From Sporolactobacillus shoreicorticis (GTDB lineage: Bacteria; Bacillota; Bacilli; Bacillales; Sporolactobacillaceae), in assembly GCF_024125445.1 (NCBI RefSeq), contig NZ_JAMXWM010000021.1, positions 1-64,000 on the forward strand: 64,000 nucleotides of DNA. The letters run 5' to 3'. Below the pieces are notes generated by a model. The model ran no database searches. It saw nothing but the letters and a program-made list of their open reading frames with translations, and was not told the origin of the DNA. Shown here in pieces: positions 9,271-19,398 of this stretch. The stretch's first letter is position 1. Each line of letters begins with the position of its first letter. A program made the translations under genes and the position numbers.

Positions 9271-10134
9271 ATGATATTAGCTTCAATTGAAGCAGGCGGT
9301 ACAAAATTTATCGCCTCGGTCGGTGACGAGCAAATAAGGATTATCGATACGCTCACAGTGCCGACGACGAAACCTGAAGAAACGATGAAGCCAATCATCG
9401 CGTTCTTTAATCAGTATTCGATTGATGCGATCGGAGTCGGTTCATTCGGACCAATCGATGTAAATCGGAACTCTGAGACCTATGGTTATATCACATCGAC
9501 ACCAAAGCCCTTTTGGAAAGATTTCAATTTTGTCGGCAGCCTGAAGACGCACTTTGATGTACCGATTGCTTGGACGACTGATGTGAATGCGGCGGGCTAT
9601 GCGGAATATATTTTGGGGAATGCGAAAGGAACGCAGAGCTGCCTGTATTTAACGGTTGGAACCGGAATAGGCGGCGGGTTTATCAATCAGGGACGAATGC
9701 TGAATGCGTACAGCCATCCGGAAATGGGCCATCTCTTAATCAGACGGCATCCCAACGACATGTATGTGGGTAATTGCCCGTTCCATAAGGATTGTCTGGA
9801 AGGTATGGCTTCCGGCCCTGCTGTTGAAAAACGCTGGGGGAAAAAGGGTATCAAGCTGGCCGAGCGATTTGAAGTTTGGGAGCTAGAGGCCTACTACCTT
9901 GCACAGGCATTGGTCAGCTACACGCTCGTCCTGCGTCCGGAACGTATTATTTTAGGCGGCGGAATTATGAAGCAGAAGCAGATTTTTCAGTTGATTCGTC
10001 AACAATTTGGACAACTGCTCAATGATTACGTTGCGGTTCTGGATTTAGAGCGTTATATTCAGCCGGTCGGACTCAATGACCAGGCAGGGATTATCGGCGG
10101 ATTCCTGCTCGCAAGAAAAGAGCTAACGGACTAA
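9271..10134 (+). CDS. scrK: fructokinase (ROK family)
   Basis: ATP-dependent kinase converting the fructose released by ScrB into fructose 6-phosphate, 287 aa. It shows the ROK phosphate-binding start IEAGGTKF, the motif VGTGIGGGF (about residues 129-137), the HPEMGHLLIRRH element and the cysteine/histidine zinc site around CPFHKDC, as in Bacillus and Lactococcus fructokinases. The ribosome site GGGAGTGG precedes the ATG, 31 bases after scrA. It lies in the middle of the sucrose operon and completes the pathway from PTS sucrose to glycolysis. Confidence 0.93.
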   Translation: MILASIEAGGTKFIASVGDEQIRIIDTLTVPTTKPEETMKPIIAFFNQYSIDAIGVGSFGPIDVNRNSETYGYITSTPKPFWKDFNFVGSLKTHFDVPIAWTTDVNAAGYAEYILGNAKGTQSCLYLTVGTGIGGGFINQGRMLNAYSHPEMGHLLIRRHPNDMYVGNCPFHKDCLEGMASGPAVEKRWGKKGIKLAERFEVWELEAYYLAQALVSYTLVLRPERIILGGGIMKQKQIFQLIRQQFGQLLNDYVAVLDLERYIQPVGLNDQAGIIGGFLLARKELTD

Positions 10135-10145
10135 AGGAGTTTATC

Positions 10146-11768
10146 ATGGAAAAAAATTGGTGGAAACGCAGTGTCGTTTATCAAATTTATCCTAAGAGCT
10201 TTTTGGACAGTAATCAGGACGGAATCGGAGATTTAAACGGCATTATTCGCAAACTCGATTATATTCAAAAATTAGGCGCGGATGTGCTCTGGTTATGTCC
10301 GGTGTATCAGTCGCCGCAGGTCGATAACGGCTATGACATCAGTGATTACACGCAAATATCCGAGCTGTACGGCACGATGAACGACATGGAAAATCTGATT
10401 CAGGCATGTACCGTGCGAGGTATAAAGCTGATTATGGATCTGGTCGTCAATCATACATCGGATCAGCATCCGTGGTTTATTCAATCAAGAAAATCAAAGG
10501 ATAATCCGTATCGTGATTTTTACATTTGGCGGGATAAACCGAATGAATTAACGTCAAATTTCGGCGGATCAGCCTGGGAATACGATGAACGGACCGGTCA
10601 GTACTACTTGCATTTTTATAGTAAACAGCAGCCCGATTTGAATTGGGAAAATCCAAACATGCGTGAAGCGATTTATAAGATGATGAATCAATGGATCGAT
10701 AAAGGCGTGAGCGGATTTCGGATGGACGTGATTGATTTAATCGGCAAGCAGCCCGACAAAGGAATCAAGGAGAACGGACCCAAGCTGCACGACTATCTGA
10801 GAGAAATGAACAGGAAAACCTTTGGGGCGAAGCATTTGCTGACCGTGGGTGAAACATGGGGGGCGACACCGGAGATCGGCCATCTGTATTCGGATGAAGA
10901 GCGCAACGAGTTGAGTATGGTTTTTCAATTTGAACCAATGAATTTAGACAAACAACCGGGCAAACATCGATGGGATTTGAAAAGACTGGACTTGGTTGAT
11001 CTCAAAGATGTGATGACCAAGTGGCAGAAATCATTTGCTTCGAGTGGATGGAACAGCTTGTTTTGGAACAATCATGACCTGCCGCGCATTGTTTCGCGTT
11101 GGGGGAATGACGGAATTTATCGTGAGTTATCCGCGAAGATGCTCGCTACTTTATTGCATGGCATGAAGGGCACGCCTTATATCTATCAGGGTGAAGAGAT
11201 CGGGATGACCAATGTAAAATTTACGTCTATTGAAGATTATCCGGATATTGAGACGCAGAACATGTATCATGAGCGGCTTGCCTCAGGGTATGCCGAACAG
11301 GACATCATGCGCTCCATTCAAATGAAGGCGAGGGACAATGCGCGGACGCCGATGCAGTGGGATGACAGCGACTACGCAGGATTTTCATCCGTGCGTCCTT
11401 GGATGAAGGTCAATCCTAATTACCGCCAAATTAATGTTTCACAAAGCCTAAATGATCCAAATTCCGTGTTTTATCATTATCAGAAGCTGATCGCGCTTAG
11501 GAAGGAACACGCCATTTTCACGGAGGGATCCTACGAATTAATCGATCGTGACCATCCCAATGTATACGCTTATAAACGCGCGTCGGATGATCAGGAACTG
11601 CTCGTTGTATGCAACTTTTATGAACAGCCGGCGGTATTTAATTACTCTGTGGAAGGTGCTTATGATCTTCATATTTTAATCAGTAATTATCCGGATTCAC
11701 CGCATCAGTTAGAGACCTGCACGCTGCGTCCTTATGAAGCGGTTATTTATAAATTGCAGCACAGGTGA
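10146..11768 (+). CDS. dexB: glucan 1,6-alpha-glucosidase / oligo-1,6-glucosidase (GH13)
   Basis: Cytoplasmic alpha-glucosidase of family GH13 subfamily 31 type, 540 aa. Catalytic residues are in place: nucleophile Asp194 (FRMDVID), acid/base Glu236 (VGETWG) and transition-state Asp311 (NNHDLPR); region I is DLVVNH. The residue after the nucleophile is Val, which in oligo-1,6-glucosidases goes with alpha-1,6 specificity (Thr in alpha-1,4 enzymes). The sequence resembles streptococcal and lactobacillar DexB closely. AAAGGAG precedes the ATG, 11 bases after scrK. Its place in the sucrose operon suggests joint use of sucrose and isomalto-oligosaccharides, or of sucrose isomers. Trehalose-6-phosphate hydrolase is less likely without a trehalose PTS. 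Confidence 0.88.
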   Translation: MEKNWWKRSVVYQIYPKSFLDSNQDGIGDLNGIIRKLDYIQKLGADVLWLCPVYQSPQVDNGYDISDYTQISELYGTMNDMENLIQACTVRGIKLIMDLVVNHTSDQHPWFIQSRKSKDNPYRDFYIWRDKPNELTSNFGGSAWEYDERTGQYYLHFYSKQQPDLNWENPNMREAIYKMMNQWIDKGVSGFRMDVIDLIGKQPDKGIKENGPKLHDYLREMNRKTFGAKHLLTVGETWGATPEIGHLYSDEERNELSMVFQFEPMNLDKQPGKHRWDLKRLDLVDLKDVMTKWQKSFASSGWNSLFWNNHDLPRIVSRWGNDGIYRELSAKMLATLLHGMKGTPYIYQGEEIGMTNVKFTSIEDYPDIETQNMYHERLASGYAEQDIMRSIQMKARDNARTPMQWDDSDYAGFSSVRPWMKVNPNYRQINVSQSLNDPNSVFYHYQKLIALRKEHAIFTEGSYELIDRDHPNVYAYKRASDDQELLVVCNFYEQPAVFNYSVEGAYDLHILISNYPDSPHQLETCTLRPYEAVIYKLQHR

Positions 11769-11882
11769 AGTACTGTAGGTTGATACAGCTTAAATTTTAT
11801 ATGAATGCTGCAGTGCTTTTGCGAACTATAATTAAAACCCGCCTCGATCATTAAATGAAATGATCGAGGCGGGTTTCTTGCT
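11769..11882. terminator. strong bidirectional terminator (dexB / phosphoketolase)
   Basis: A 17-bp perfect stem with arms 11835-11851 and 11860-11876, core CCCGCCTCGATCAT, and an 8-base loop. T-rich sequence follows on both strands. It separates the convergent sucrose operon and phosphoketolase gene. Confidence 0.9.
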
Positions 11883-11891
11883 GAAATTCCT

Positions 11892-14276
11892 TTAGTTTAA
11901 TGGCGTCCATTTCCAACTTGCCACTTCAGGTAAATCTGCACCTTCCTCGCGAATGTAGCGATTGTGTTTGGCAATCATGTGATCCATTTGCGCGATGAAC
12001 GCATCGCTTTTCTCTGCGTAGTTCGGCTGCAGCATAACTGCCGCTTTGGCAAGGTGAAAACGATCCAGATGGTTCAGCACACGCATGTCGAACGGAGTGG
12101 TAATATCACCGTTTTCACGATAGCCATGGACGGTCAGATTGGTGTTGTGACGGCCAAAGAACAGGTCTTCAATTAAATCTTCATAGCCATGGAAAGCAAA
12201 GAGTATCGGCTTACTTTTTGTAAAATAGTGATCAAACACTTCATCGGTTAATCCGCGCGGGCTCTTTCTCGGACTTTTCAGCTTCAAAACATCCACTACA
12301 TTAACGAAGCGAATTTTCATTTCGGGGAATGCCTGATGAAGCAGCTGAATTGCAGCGAGACTTTCAAGAGTCGGTTCCGTACCGGAGCTCGCAATGACGA
12401 GATCAGTCTCAGTTCCCTGATCGGTACTTGCCCAATCAATGATTCCGAGTCCGTTATCGACCAGTTCCGAAGCTTCGTCAATCGAAAACCACTGTTGACG
12501 CGGATGCTTTGACGCAATGACCAGGTTAATCTTATTCCGGCTGTGAAACATTTTATTTGTGACAGCGAGCAATGTGTTGGCGTCTGCCGGTAAATATTCG
12601 CGAACATATTCATGCTTTTTTTCAGCAAGATGTGAGAGCAGTCCCGGATCTTGGTGGGAATAGCCATTGTGATCCTGTTGAAAAACTGTGGATGAAGCAA
12701 TGACATTTAAGGATGGATAAGATTTTCGCCAGGAAAGCTCATTTGATTTGCGCAGCCATTTGAAATGTTGCGTGAGCATCGAATCAACAACTCTCAAGAA
12801 TGATTCGTAGCTGGCAAAGAAACCGTGGCGGCCGGTCAAGGTGTACCCTTCAAGCCAGCCTTCTGCCTGATGTTCGGAAAGCTGCGCATCCAGAACGCGT
12901 CCCGACGGCGCTACAAATTCGTCACGGGGTTCATCAACCTCACCCAGCCACTGGCGATTGGTCACTTCAAAGACAGCGCCTAAACGATTGGATGCGGTCT
13001 CATCCGGACCGAATACTCGGAAATTATCAGGATTCAAGGAAATAATATCACGCACATAGCTTCCGAAAACCAGCATATCCTGAGCTGTTTTTTCTCCGCG
13101 TTCTTTAAAATCAATCGCATAATCGCGGTAATTCGGCAGGCGAAGGTCACGCGGATCGACGCCGCCGTTGGTAATGGGATTCGTAGACATACGTTTCGTT
13201 CCTTTAGGAATGATCCGTTTTATATCAGATTTCAAAGAGCCGTCCTGATTGAAAAGTTCTTCCGGTTTGTAAGACTTAAGCCAGTGGATTAATGCATCCA
13301 CATGCTCTAAATGCTGCTGGTCAACCGGAATCGGAATCTGATGTGATCTGAAGGAATCTTCGACCGGCTTTCCTTCCCAAGATTTCGGACCGGTCCAGCC
13401 TTTCGGACTTCGGAAAATCAACAGCGGCCATTTAGGAAGGGTCGTATCATTATTTTCTCGCGCATTTTTTTGAATGTCTTTAATCCTTTCAACGATTTGA
13501 TCCAAAGCCTGCGCCATTGCCGGATGAACCAATTGCGGATCACTGCCTTCGACAAAATAAGCTTCCCAGCCCATACCTTCAAAGTATTTTGCTAAGTCCT
13601 GATCCGATGTTCTAGAGAAAATAGTCGGATTACTTAACTTGTAACCATTGATGTAGAGAATGGGCAAAATGGCACCGTCATGGATTGGGTTAATGAAATG
13701 ATTGGCATGCCAAGAGGTCGCAAGCGGACCGGTTTCTGCTTCACCGTCACCAATCACAGCTGCGGCAATTTGATCCGGGTTATCGAGAATTGCGCCAATC
13801 GCATGAGACACTGAATAACCGAGTTCGCCGCCTTCATGGATTGATCCCGGTGTTTCAGGAGCCGCATGTGACGCAACGCCGCCGGGCCAGGAAAATTGTT
13901 TGAAGAGACGCTGAATACCGGCTTTATCTTGCGAGATAGTCGGATAAATTTCGCTGTAGCTGCCGTCAAGGTAGGCATTTGATACCATCACCTGTCCGCC
14001 GTGACCAGGTCCCTCAATGTAAAACATGTTTAAATTGTATTTATTGATAATCCGATTAAGATGAGCGTAGATGAAATTCTGCCCGGATATGGTCCCCCAG
14101 TGGCCAATCGGATGCCTTTTAATATCACTTGGTACAATCGGACGATCAAGCAGCGGGTTATCTTTTAAGTAGATTTGACCGATGGACAGATAGTTCGCAG
14201 CACGCCAATAGCGATCCACCAGACTCAGATAGGCTTTTGAAGAATAATCCATTGATTTTTCTGTGGACTCGATCAT
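11892..14276 (-). CDS. xpkA: xylulose-5-phosphate/fructose-6-phosphate phosphoketolase
   Basis: Thiamine-diphosphate enzyme that cleaves xylulose 5-phosphate (and usually fructose 6-phosphate) with phosphate to acetyl phosphate plus glyceraldehyde 3-phosphate or erythrose 4-phosphate. It is the key step of heterolactic and pentose fermentation. The length, 794 aa, is typical. Visible signatures are [14 protein letters not shown], the active-site [21 protein letters not shown] and the diphosphate-binding [21 protein letters not shown] lies about nine bases before the ATG. It is monocistronic, leftward, and downstream of a regulatory region shared with a ROK regulator. Cytoplasmic. Whether it is mono- or bifunctional cannot be read from the sequence. 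Confidence 0.95.
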   Translation of the reverse strand: MIESTEKSMDYSSKAYLSLVDRYWRAANYLSIGQIYLKDNPLLDRPIVPSDIKRHPIGHWGTISGQNFIYAHLNRIINKYNLNMFYIEGPGHGGQVMVSNAYLDGSYSEIYPTISQDKAGIQRLFKQFSWPGGVASHAAPETPGSIHEGGELGYSVSHAIGAILDNPDQIAAAVIGDGEAETGPLATSWHANHFINPIHDGAILPILYINGYKLSNPTIFSRTSDQDLAKYFEGMGWEAYFVEGSDPQLVHPAMAQALDQIVERIKDIQKNARENNDTTLPKWPLLIFRSPKGWTGPKSWEGKPVEDSFRSHQIPIPVDQQHLEHVDALIHWLKSYKPEELFNQDGSLKSDIKRIIPKGTKRMSTNPITNGGVDPRDLRLPNYRDYAIDFKERGEKTAQDMLVFGSYVRDIISLNPDNFRVFGPDETASNRLGAVFEVTNRQWLGEVDEPRDEFVAPSGRVLDAQLSEHQAEGWLEGYTLTGRHGFFASYESFLRVVDSMLTQHFKWLRKSNELSWRKSYPSLNVIASSTVFQQDHNGYSHQDPGLLSHLAEKKHEYVREYLPADANTLLAVTNKMFHSRNKINLVIASKHPRQQWFSIDEASELVDNGLGIIDWASTDQGTETDLVIASSGTEPTLESLAAIQLLHQAFPEMKIRFVNVVDVLKLKSPRKSPRGLTDEVFDHYFTKSKPILFAFHGYEDLIEDLFFGRHNTNLTVHGYRENGDITTPFDMRVLNHLDRFHLAKAAVMLQPNYAEKSDAFIAQMDHMIAKHNRYIREEGADLPEVASWKWTPLN

Positions 14277-14675
14277 TTGAAAAGACTCCTTCCAAAATTA
14301 AATTTATTATAGTCTTAAATGACATGTAATCCTAGTATGAGTAAAAGTATGAAATACAATTAAAGGCTAGTATGAATTTTTGTGAAATGTTTCACTTTGA
14401 ACGTAACGATATGCTCCTGTTTAAATGCAGAGACCAAAGATCAAACCATTTCCCCTTTCTTTGAATCCGCTTTATAGAAAACGCATTCATTTGCTTTCGA
14501 ATGCATCATAACACATACTGAATAAAACGTAAATCATTTTATAAAACTATTTTATAAAATTGCTGTGCTAAAATAGGCCCTCATTGATCCGCACAATGTT
14601 GTTAAAATCATGCTGTTGATTGCTTCACCGCTGCAGAGGACATAATTTTTGATACCCAGTATCCTTCCCTATTCA
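14277..14675. promoter_or_regulatory. phosphoketolase upstream region with several inverted repeats
   Basis: There is no gene in these 399 bases. Three dyads stand out: GTGAAA-N2-TTTCAC (14382-14395), GCATTC-N10-GAATGC (14483-14504) and two copies of the perfect palindrome TTTTATAAAA (14538-14547 and 14551-14560) thirteen bases apart. They are candidate operators for the adjacent ROK repressor, for a catabolite regulator, or for both. Confidence 0.5.
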
Positions 14676-15797
14676 TCAAATGGAATCGATAAAGCGCTGA
14701 ATCGCCGACAACCCCGCACCACGTGATACGGGATTGATTTTTACAGCACCAAGTTCAATATAATGGTCATGGTCTGGGAAAGCGGTTTTTTGTTGAACCA
14801 ATTGATGCAGGCACTCAATATCTGTTTCATTCATATATTGCACAATTTTTCCACATAGGATCACTTTATTGTCAATAAACATATGCAGATTGTTTACGGC
14901 AATGGCTAAATAATCCATATAGGCCTGCCAGCGTTTTCCCGTACTTGTTTTCCCGGCGCGTAAATCGCTAAAGAATTGTTCTGCAGATTCTCCTTCAACC
15001 AATAATGAATTGAGGGAACAATAAGTTTCCAGACAACCTCTCTTACCACAGTAGCAGAGGCGGCCGTTCGGATTAATGGTAGTATGCTCCATCGTACCAC
15101 TGCGTCCGTTTTTACCGGAATATATTTTCCGATTAATCATGATCGCTGCGCCAAGATGGTGACTGATTGTCAAAAAAATGGCATCCTGTACGGTGGGATT
15201 GGCCCAATGCTCAATTGTTGCCACACAAGAAGCGTTATGAAAGAAACGACATGGAATGTCCATGCTGGCTTGAAACTTATCGATCCTCATTCCGGTATTA
15301 TTTAAAATTTTTCCATAGATGACCGTTGTACCGTCAAATGAGATCAGACCCGGAAATGCAATGCCGATCTCCAGAATGTCGGATCTGAGAATGTCTGTTT
15401 CGGCAATAAAGGCGTGAAGCCGGGTGCAAAGCTTTTTTACATAGTCGCTTGTGTTTTCAAACGGAAGGTCCATTCGTTTTTCGTTAATTGCCATGCCATA
15501 CAAGTCGACCATGGACAAAATAACCGAATCATGTGCAACCTCGACACCAATAGTTATTTTTGCGCGTGAGCGGATCCCATAAGCAGTCGGTTTTCGCCCC
15601 ACTGAAGAATCGAGTTTGCCCTGAGTAATGATGAGGCCCTCATGAAGTAAGTGCATCAGATTTTGCGTTACGGTTGGCAGACTTAAATGCAGCTTATCGG
15701 CAATCTCTTGTTTCGAAAGCTTGCGCTGTTTATACAGAAGATGGAAGATGTCTCGTTTATTTACTTGTTTCATATTTTTAATGGTCGTTCGATCCAT
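14676..15797 (-). CDS. ROK-family transcriptional regulator (XylR/NagC-like)
   Basis: Sugar-responsive repressor, 373 aa. The N-terminal winged helix-turn-helix (about residues 12-65, KRDIFHLLYKQRKLSKQEIA then LPTVTQNLMHL) is fused to a ROK sugar-kinase-like domain with the zinc-binding CYCGKRGCLE motif (four-residue spacing typical of NagC/Mlc/XylR). The kinase catalytic signature is degenerate, as expected for a regulator. The ribosome site AGGTGA is five bases before the ATG. It lies directly upstream of, and in line with, phosphoketolase, with inverted repeats between them, so it probably controls that gene. A pentose or glucose-type effector is inference. Confidence 0.85.
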   Translation of the reverse strand: MDRTTIKNMKQVNKRDIFHLLYKQRKLSKQEIADKLHLSLPTVTQNLMHLLHEGLIITQGKLDSSVGRKPTAYGIRSRAKITIGVEVAHDSVILSMVDLYGMAINEKRMDLPFENTSDYVKKLCTRLHAFIAETDILRSDILEIGIAFPGLISFDGTTVIYGKILNNTGMRIDKFQASMDIPCRFFHNASCVATIEHWANPTVQDAIFLTISHHLGAAIMINRKIYSGKNGRSGTMEHTTINPNGRLCYCGKRGCLETYCSLNSLLVEGESAEQFFSDLRAGKTSTGKRWQAYMDYLAIAVNNLHMFIDNKVILCGKIVQYMNETDIECLHQLVQQKTAFPDHDHYIELGAVKINPVSRGAGLSAIQRFIDSI

Positions 15798-16010
15798 TTA
15801 TCGTCACCTATTTATTCGGATATTCCTCATGCACGCCGATAAAATCATGTGGCCGGCAGTTTCAGTTTCACTTTAGCATCTACAAAAAGGGATTTCAATG
15901 AATAATATAAAACGGTTTCATTAATTTGAGACAATTTAAATCAATCAGCTCAAATGATTACGAAGATTATGGCATGACTCCACTATAAAACGATCCGCGT
16001 TATGGATATA

Positions 16011-16134
16011 ATGGAGAAGGATCTGCCTGAGTGGCTCAAGTCAGTAATGGCCGCATTTTTTATACAAAAAGAAATGAAAAACTAATGCCTGGCTGACTTC
16101 CGAGGACTCAGACCCAGCCAAGTTTTTCTGGAAA
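16011..16134 (+). other. possible small ORF (24-27 aa) followed by a terminator-like hairpin
   Basis: An open frame from the ATG at 16011 (or 16002) to the TAA at 16083 encodes a peptide with core LPEWLKSVMAAFF. A hairpin follows, with TGGCTG (16090-16095) pairing with CAGCCA (16115-16120) before AGTTTTT. There is no convincing ribosome site. The rest of 15798-16180 is AT-rich and shows nothing else. The segment may encode a small RNA or peptide, or be a leader of the next gene. Confidence 0.3.
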
Positions 16135-16180
16135 ATACAGAAGAAGGCCGGTCTCATCATAAGTAATGGAGGTTATTTGA

Positions 16181-16903
16181 ATGAGTGAAGAACAACTGAA
16201 GCTTAGCTATTTTTTTGAAAATACGGAGAGCTTCTATGTTCCCGAAGTTTTTCAAGGTGTTGTGTATCCTTGGGAAGCACTGAAAAAAGCGACGGAGATT
16301 ATTGAGGAACGTGTGGAAAAAAATAATCTGAAAAAGAACGACGGAGAACTTGCTGAGGGCAGCTATCTGCATGGCAATTATTCGATTGGTGCAGGGACAC
16401 AGATCCATTCGCAGGTAACGATTGAAGGTCCGGTGATTATCGGTGAAAATGTGACGATTCAATCCGGTGCACTGATTCGTCCGTACACGATGATTGGCAA
16501 CAACTGCGTCATCGGTCATGGCTGCGAAATAAAGCACGCGATTATCAGTAATGGCGCTAAGGTACAGAGCTTCACGTTCGCGGGTGATTCAATCATCGGA
16601 CGGGGCGCCCGTGTCGGTTCAGGTACAATCATCGCCAACAGGCGTTTCGATCAAGGGATTATCGGTGTCAAGGTGGGTGGAACCTATACACCGTTCGATA
16701 CGGATTTCTTCGGTTGCGTGCTCGGTGATTACAGCCGCATCGGCGCTAACTCGGCGACGCTTCCGGGAACCTGTATCGGACCGTATACATGGGTATTTCC
16801 ACTGACACGCGTACATGGATTTATTCCAAAAGAAACACGCGTAGCGACGGGCGGCAAAGAGCTTACGCTGACCCCGAATAAAAAAATGAAGCTGAAGCCG
16901 TAA
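16181..16903 (+). CDS. left-handed beta-helix acyltransferase-like protein (GlmU C-domain type)
   Basis: A 240-aa protein built largely of hexapeptide repeats ([44 protein letters not shown] and so on, about residues 65-200), the fold of GlmU, LpxA and sugar acetyltransferases. It lacks the nucleotidyltransferase domain of full GlmU or RmlA-like proteins. The N-terminal 60 residues are mostly alpha-helical and charged. AATGGAGG lies 8 bases before the ATG. It is a single gene with its own terminator. It probably transfers an acyl group to a sugar nucleotide or cell-wall precursor, or has a structural role; the exact substrate is unknown. Confidence 0.75.
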   Translation: MSEEQLKLSYFFENTESFYVPEVFQGVVYPWEALKKATEIIEERVEKNNLKKNDGELAEGSYLHGNYSIGAGTQIHSQVTIEGPVIIGENVTIQSGALIRPYTMIGNNCVIGHGCEIKHAIISNGAKVQSFTFAGDSIIGRGARVGSGTIIANRRFDQGIIGVKVGGTYTPFDTDFFGCVLGDYSRIGANSATLPGTCIGPYTWVFPLTRVHGFIPKETRVATGGKELTLTPNKKMKLKP

Positions 16904-16921
16904 ACAGGAGCTGAATAGAGA

Positions 16922-16955
16922 GAGGAGCGTTCCGACAGAGGGGTGCTCCTTTTTC
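16922..16955 (+). terminator. intrinsic terminator
   Basis: GGAGCG (16924-16929) pairs with TGCTCC (16944-16949, one G-U pair), followed directly by TTTTT. Confidence 0.7.
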
Positions 16956-17045
16956 GTGCCAATTATTGGCAGTGAGAAAGCCGCAAATTTTTTGAAAAAG
17001 GGGCAAAATGATAGAATCATACATAGATTAAAGGAGTGGATTAGA

Positions 17046-17999
17046 ATGAGTCGAACGGAAAAAGCAACTTTTGCGGGCGGATGCTTTTGGTGTATGGTAC
17101 AGCCTTTCGATCAGCAGCCGGGCATTGTTGAAGTCGTGTCGGGTTATACGGGTGGCCGGACGGAGAATCCGACTTATCGTGAAGTATGTTCTGGGAAGAC
17201 CGGTCATGCGGAAGCGGTGCAGATTACTTTTGATCCGGATGTCTTTCCTTATGAAAAATTGCTGGAGCTCTATTGGCAGCAGATTGATCCGACGGATCGC
17301 AAAGGACAGTTTCATGATCGAGGCAGTCAATATTGAACGGCTATTTTTTATCATAATGACCGACAAAAAAGACTTGCTGAAACGTCAAAGCAGGCGCTTG
17401 AACAAAGCGGACGTTTCCGGAAATCAATTGTGACGGAAATCGTTCCGGCGGGACCGTTTTATCCGGCCGAGGCTGCGCATCAGAATTATTATCGGAAGGA
17501 CCCGATCAGCTATCGACGTTATCGTCAGAGCTCGGGACGCGCTGATTTTATCGCGGAGCATTGGAGAGAAAAAAAGAATCGCGAGCAATTAAAAGAACAG
17601 CTGACACCGATTCAATATAAGGTCACACAGCAGAAGGGAACAGAAGCGCCGTTTCAAAATGAATATTGGGACAACAAGAGACCCGGTATCTATGTGGATC
17701 TGATCTCTGGTGAACCGTTGTTTTCGACGATCGATCAATATGACGCAGGCTGCGGCTGGCCGAGCTTCATTCGGCCAATCAGTACCGATCAAATCACAAC
17801 GCACTCAGATGATTCTTTCGGCATGATTCGCACTGAGGTTAGAAGCAAACTGGGCGATTCCCATTTAGGCCATGTCTTCCCGGAGCCGTCTGTTTCGACA
17901 AAGCATCGTTTTTGCATCAATTCAGCCGCACTGCGATTCATTCCAAAGGATGATTTGAAGGCGGAGGGTTACGGCGAGTATGCTGATTTATTTAAATAA
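17046..17999 (+). pseudogene. msrAB: bifunctional methionine sulfoxide reductase A/B, interrupted by an in-frame TGA
   Basis: The fusion would reduce both stereoisomers of methionine sulfoxide. MsrA starts [16 protein letters not shown] with the catalytic Cys and continues to DRGSQY, where TGA (17334-17336, codon 97) replaces the expected Arg codon (CGA to TGA needs one change). The same frame then resumes TAIFYHNDRQKR exactly as in intact proteins and runs unbroken through the whole MsrB domain (AGCGWPSF, HLGHVF, catalytic Cys in RFCINSAAL) to 17999. The truncated MsrA is unlikely to be active. MsrB could be made by reinitiation at GTG 17430, but its ribosome site is weak. The clean remaining frame implies a recent mutation, a sequencing error or readthrough. 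GGAG precedes the ATG. Confidence 0.85.
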
Positions 18000-18009
18000 A
18001 CACACGGTG

Positions 18010-18032
18010 AAGTGATCCTCGGATCACTTTTT
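18010..18032 (+). terminator. intrinsic terminator of msrAB
   Basis: AAGTGATCC pairs with GGATCACTT around a TC loop, ending in TTTTTC. Confidence 0.8.
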
Positions 18033-18133
18033 CAATGCAAAAAAAAACTAAATCTCTGATTGAACCAAAGGCTTGCCAATTGGGAAGTTTTTCTTTATGG
18101 TTCAAGGTATCATAGAATGAGGAGGTTTTGCAG

Positions 18134-19375
18134 ATGATACAAGCCACGAGTGCTAATCATGATCATAATCAAGCCATTTTTAAATTATCACCCTTCAAAA
18201 AGCTCTCGCAGCAGCAACTGGAGCTGAGGCTGAAAATCATCCGTTTCTGCAGAGTGCATGTTCCCAATGACCAAACGTCCTTGTTTGTTATCCAAGGGGA
18301 CGCGGGAACGGGGAAAAGTGTTGTGCTCAATTCGGTATTCAATGAAATTCAGACAGCTGCGCGTGCGGGGAACGCTGATGATTCGCTTGCGAATACGAGA
18401 AATTACCTGATTGTCAATCATTCGGAAATGATCAAATTGTACAAAGAAATCGCCGAGCAGCTGCCGAATGTGCGCAAAAAAGACTTTATTCGGCCAACCT
18501 CCTTTATTAATCAAATGCGGAAATCCGGGAAACGCGCCGATGTGGTGTTGATTGATGAGGCGCATCTTCTCTTGACCAAGAGCGATCGTTACAATCGGTT
18601 TTATCAGGCCAATCAACTTGAAGAAATTTTAAAACGCAGCCGCGCGGTGGTTATGGTCTTTGATGAAAAGCAAGTGCTGAAACTGAAAAGCTATTGGAAT
18701 GAAAGCAATGTTCAGGCATTCATGAAACGCGTGCCGCATGAACATTTCTATTTGACCAATCAGTTTCGTATGCGTGCTCAGACTGATGTTCTCAATTGGA
18801 TTGATGCATTTATACATAAAAAAATTTTGCCGTTTCCTAAAAAACAGCCGTTCGATTTTCGCATCTTTGCGGATGCAGGCGTCCTGTACCAAGTCATCAA
18901 GGCGCGAAACAGCCAATATCATCTTTCACGGCTGATCGCAACCTATGATTATCCTTACACGCTGGACGGCAGCGATTACTACATCGACGAACCGAATTTT
19001 CATCTGCGTTGGGACCGCTCGAAAACGGCAGAGAAACAGGCGTGGGCGGAGCGTGCCGATACGATTGACGAAGTGGGATCGGTGTACACGATTCAAGGCT
19101 TTGATTTGAACTACGCCGGTGTGATCCTTGACCCGTCGGTCTCCTATGACGAGACAAGTGATCGGATCGTGATTCGTCCGGAAAGGTATCAGGACGGCGC
19201 CGCGTTCATAAAGCGAAACGATGTAGCCCATTTGGATAATGTTAAGGAGCAGATCATTTTAAACTCGATCAATGTGCTGATGACACGGGCAGTCCATGGC
19301 TTGTATCTCTATGCAAGCGATTTGAAATTGAGAGGCAGGCTGGTGGAGCTGCAGACCAAAAGAAATCGTACATAA
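18134..19375 (+). CDS. DUF2075 / Schlafen-type DNA/RNA helicase-like ATPase
   Basis: A P-loop ATPase of the DUF2075 family, 413 aa. Walker A is GDAGTGKS (residues 55-62), Walker B is VVLIDEAH (about 137-144), and helicase-superfamily-I-like later motifs include TNQFRMRAQ, YTIQGFDLNYAGVIL and the closing LMTRAVHGLYLYA, which matches motif VI of UvrD-like enzymes. The start at ATG 18134 is set by AGGAGG 8 bases away; a TTG two codons earlier is less well placed. It is a lone gene in its own transcript. Members occur widely in lactic acid bacteria, sometimes near defence or restriction genes, but no such genes are adjacent here. The cellular role is unknown. Confidence 0.85.
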   Translation: MIQATSANHDHNQAIFKLSPFKKLSQQQLELRLKIIRFCRVHVPNDQTSLFVIQGDAGTGKSVVLNSVFNEIQTAARAGNADDSLANTRNYLIVNHSEMIKLYKEIAEQLPNVRKKDFIRPTSFINQMRKSGKRADVVLIDEAHLLLTKSDRYNRFYQANQLEEILKRSRAVVMVFDEKQVLKLKSYWNESNVQAFMKRVPHEHFYLTNQFRMRAQTDVLNWIDAFIHKKILPFPKKQPFDFRIFADAGVLYQVIKARNSQYHLSRLIATYDYPYTLDGSDYYIDEPNFHLRWDRSKTAEKQAWAERADTIDEVGSVYTIQGFDLNYAGVILDPSVSYDETSDRIVIRPERYQDGAAFIKRNDVAHLDNVKEQIILNSINVLMTRAVHGLYLYASDLKLRGRLVELQTKRNRT

Positions 19376-19398
19376 TTAAGTCAGCTCAGATGCCGTGT

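Noticed and set aside
17334-17336. TGA in msrAB as selenocysteine
   Set aside because: It replaces a conserved Arg, not a catalytic Cys, and no SECIS-like hairpin follows.
18134-19375. DUF2075 ATPase as part of a defence system
   Set aside because: No nuclease, methylase, toxin or other defence partner lies beside it.
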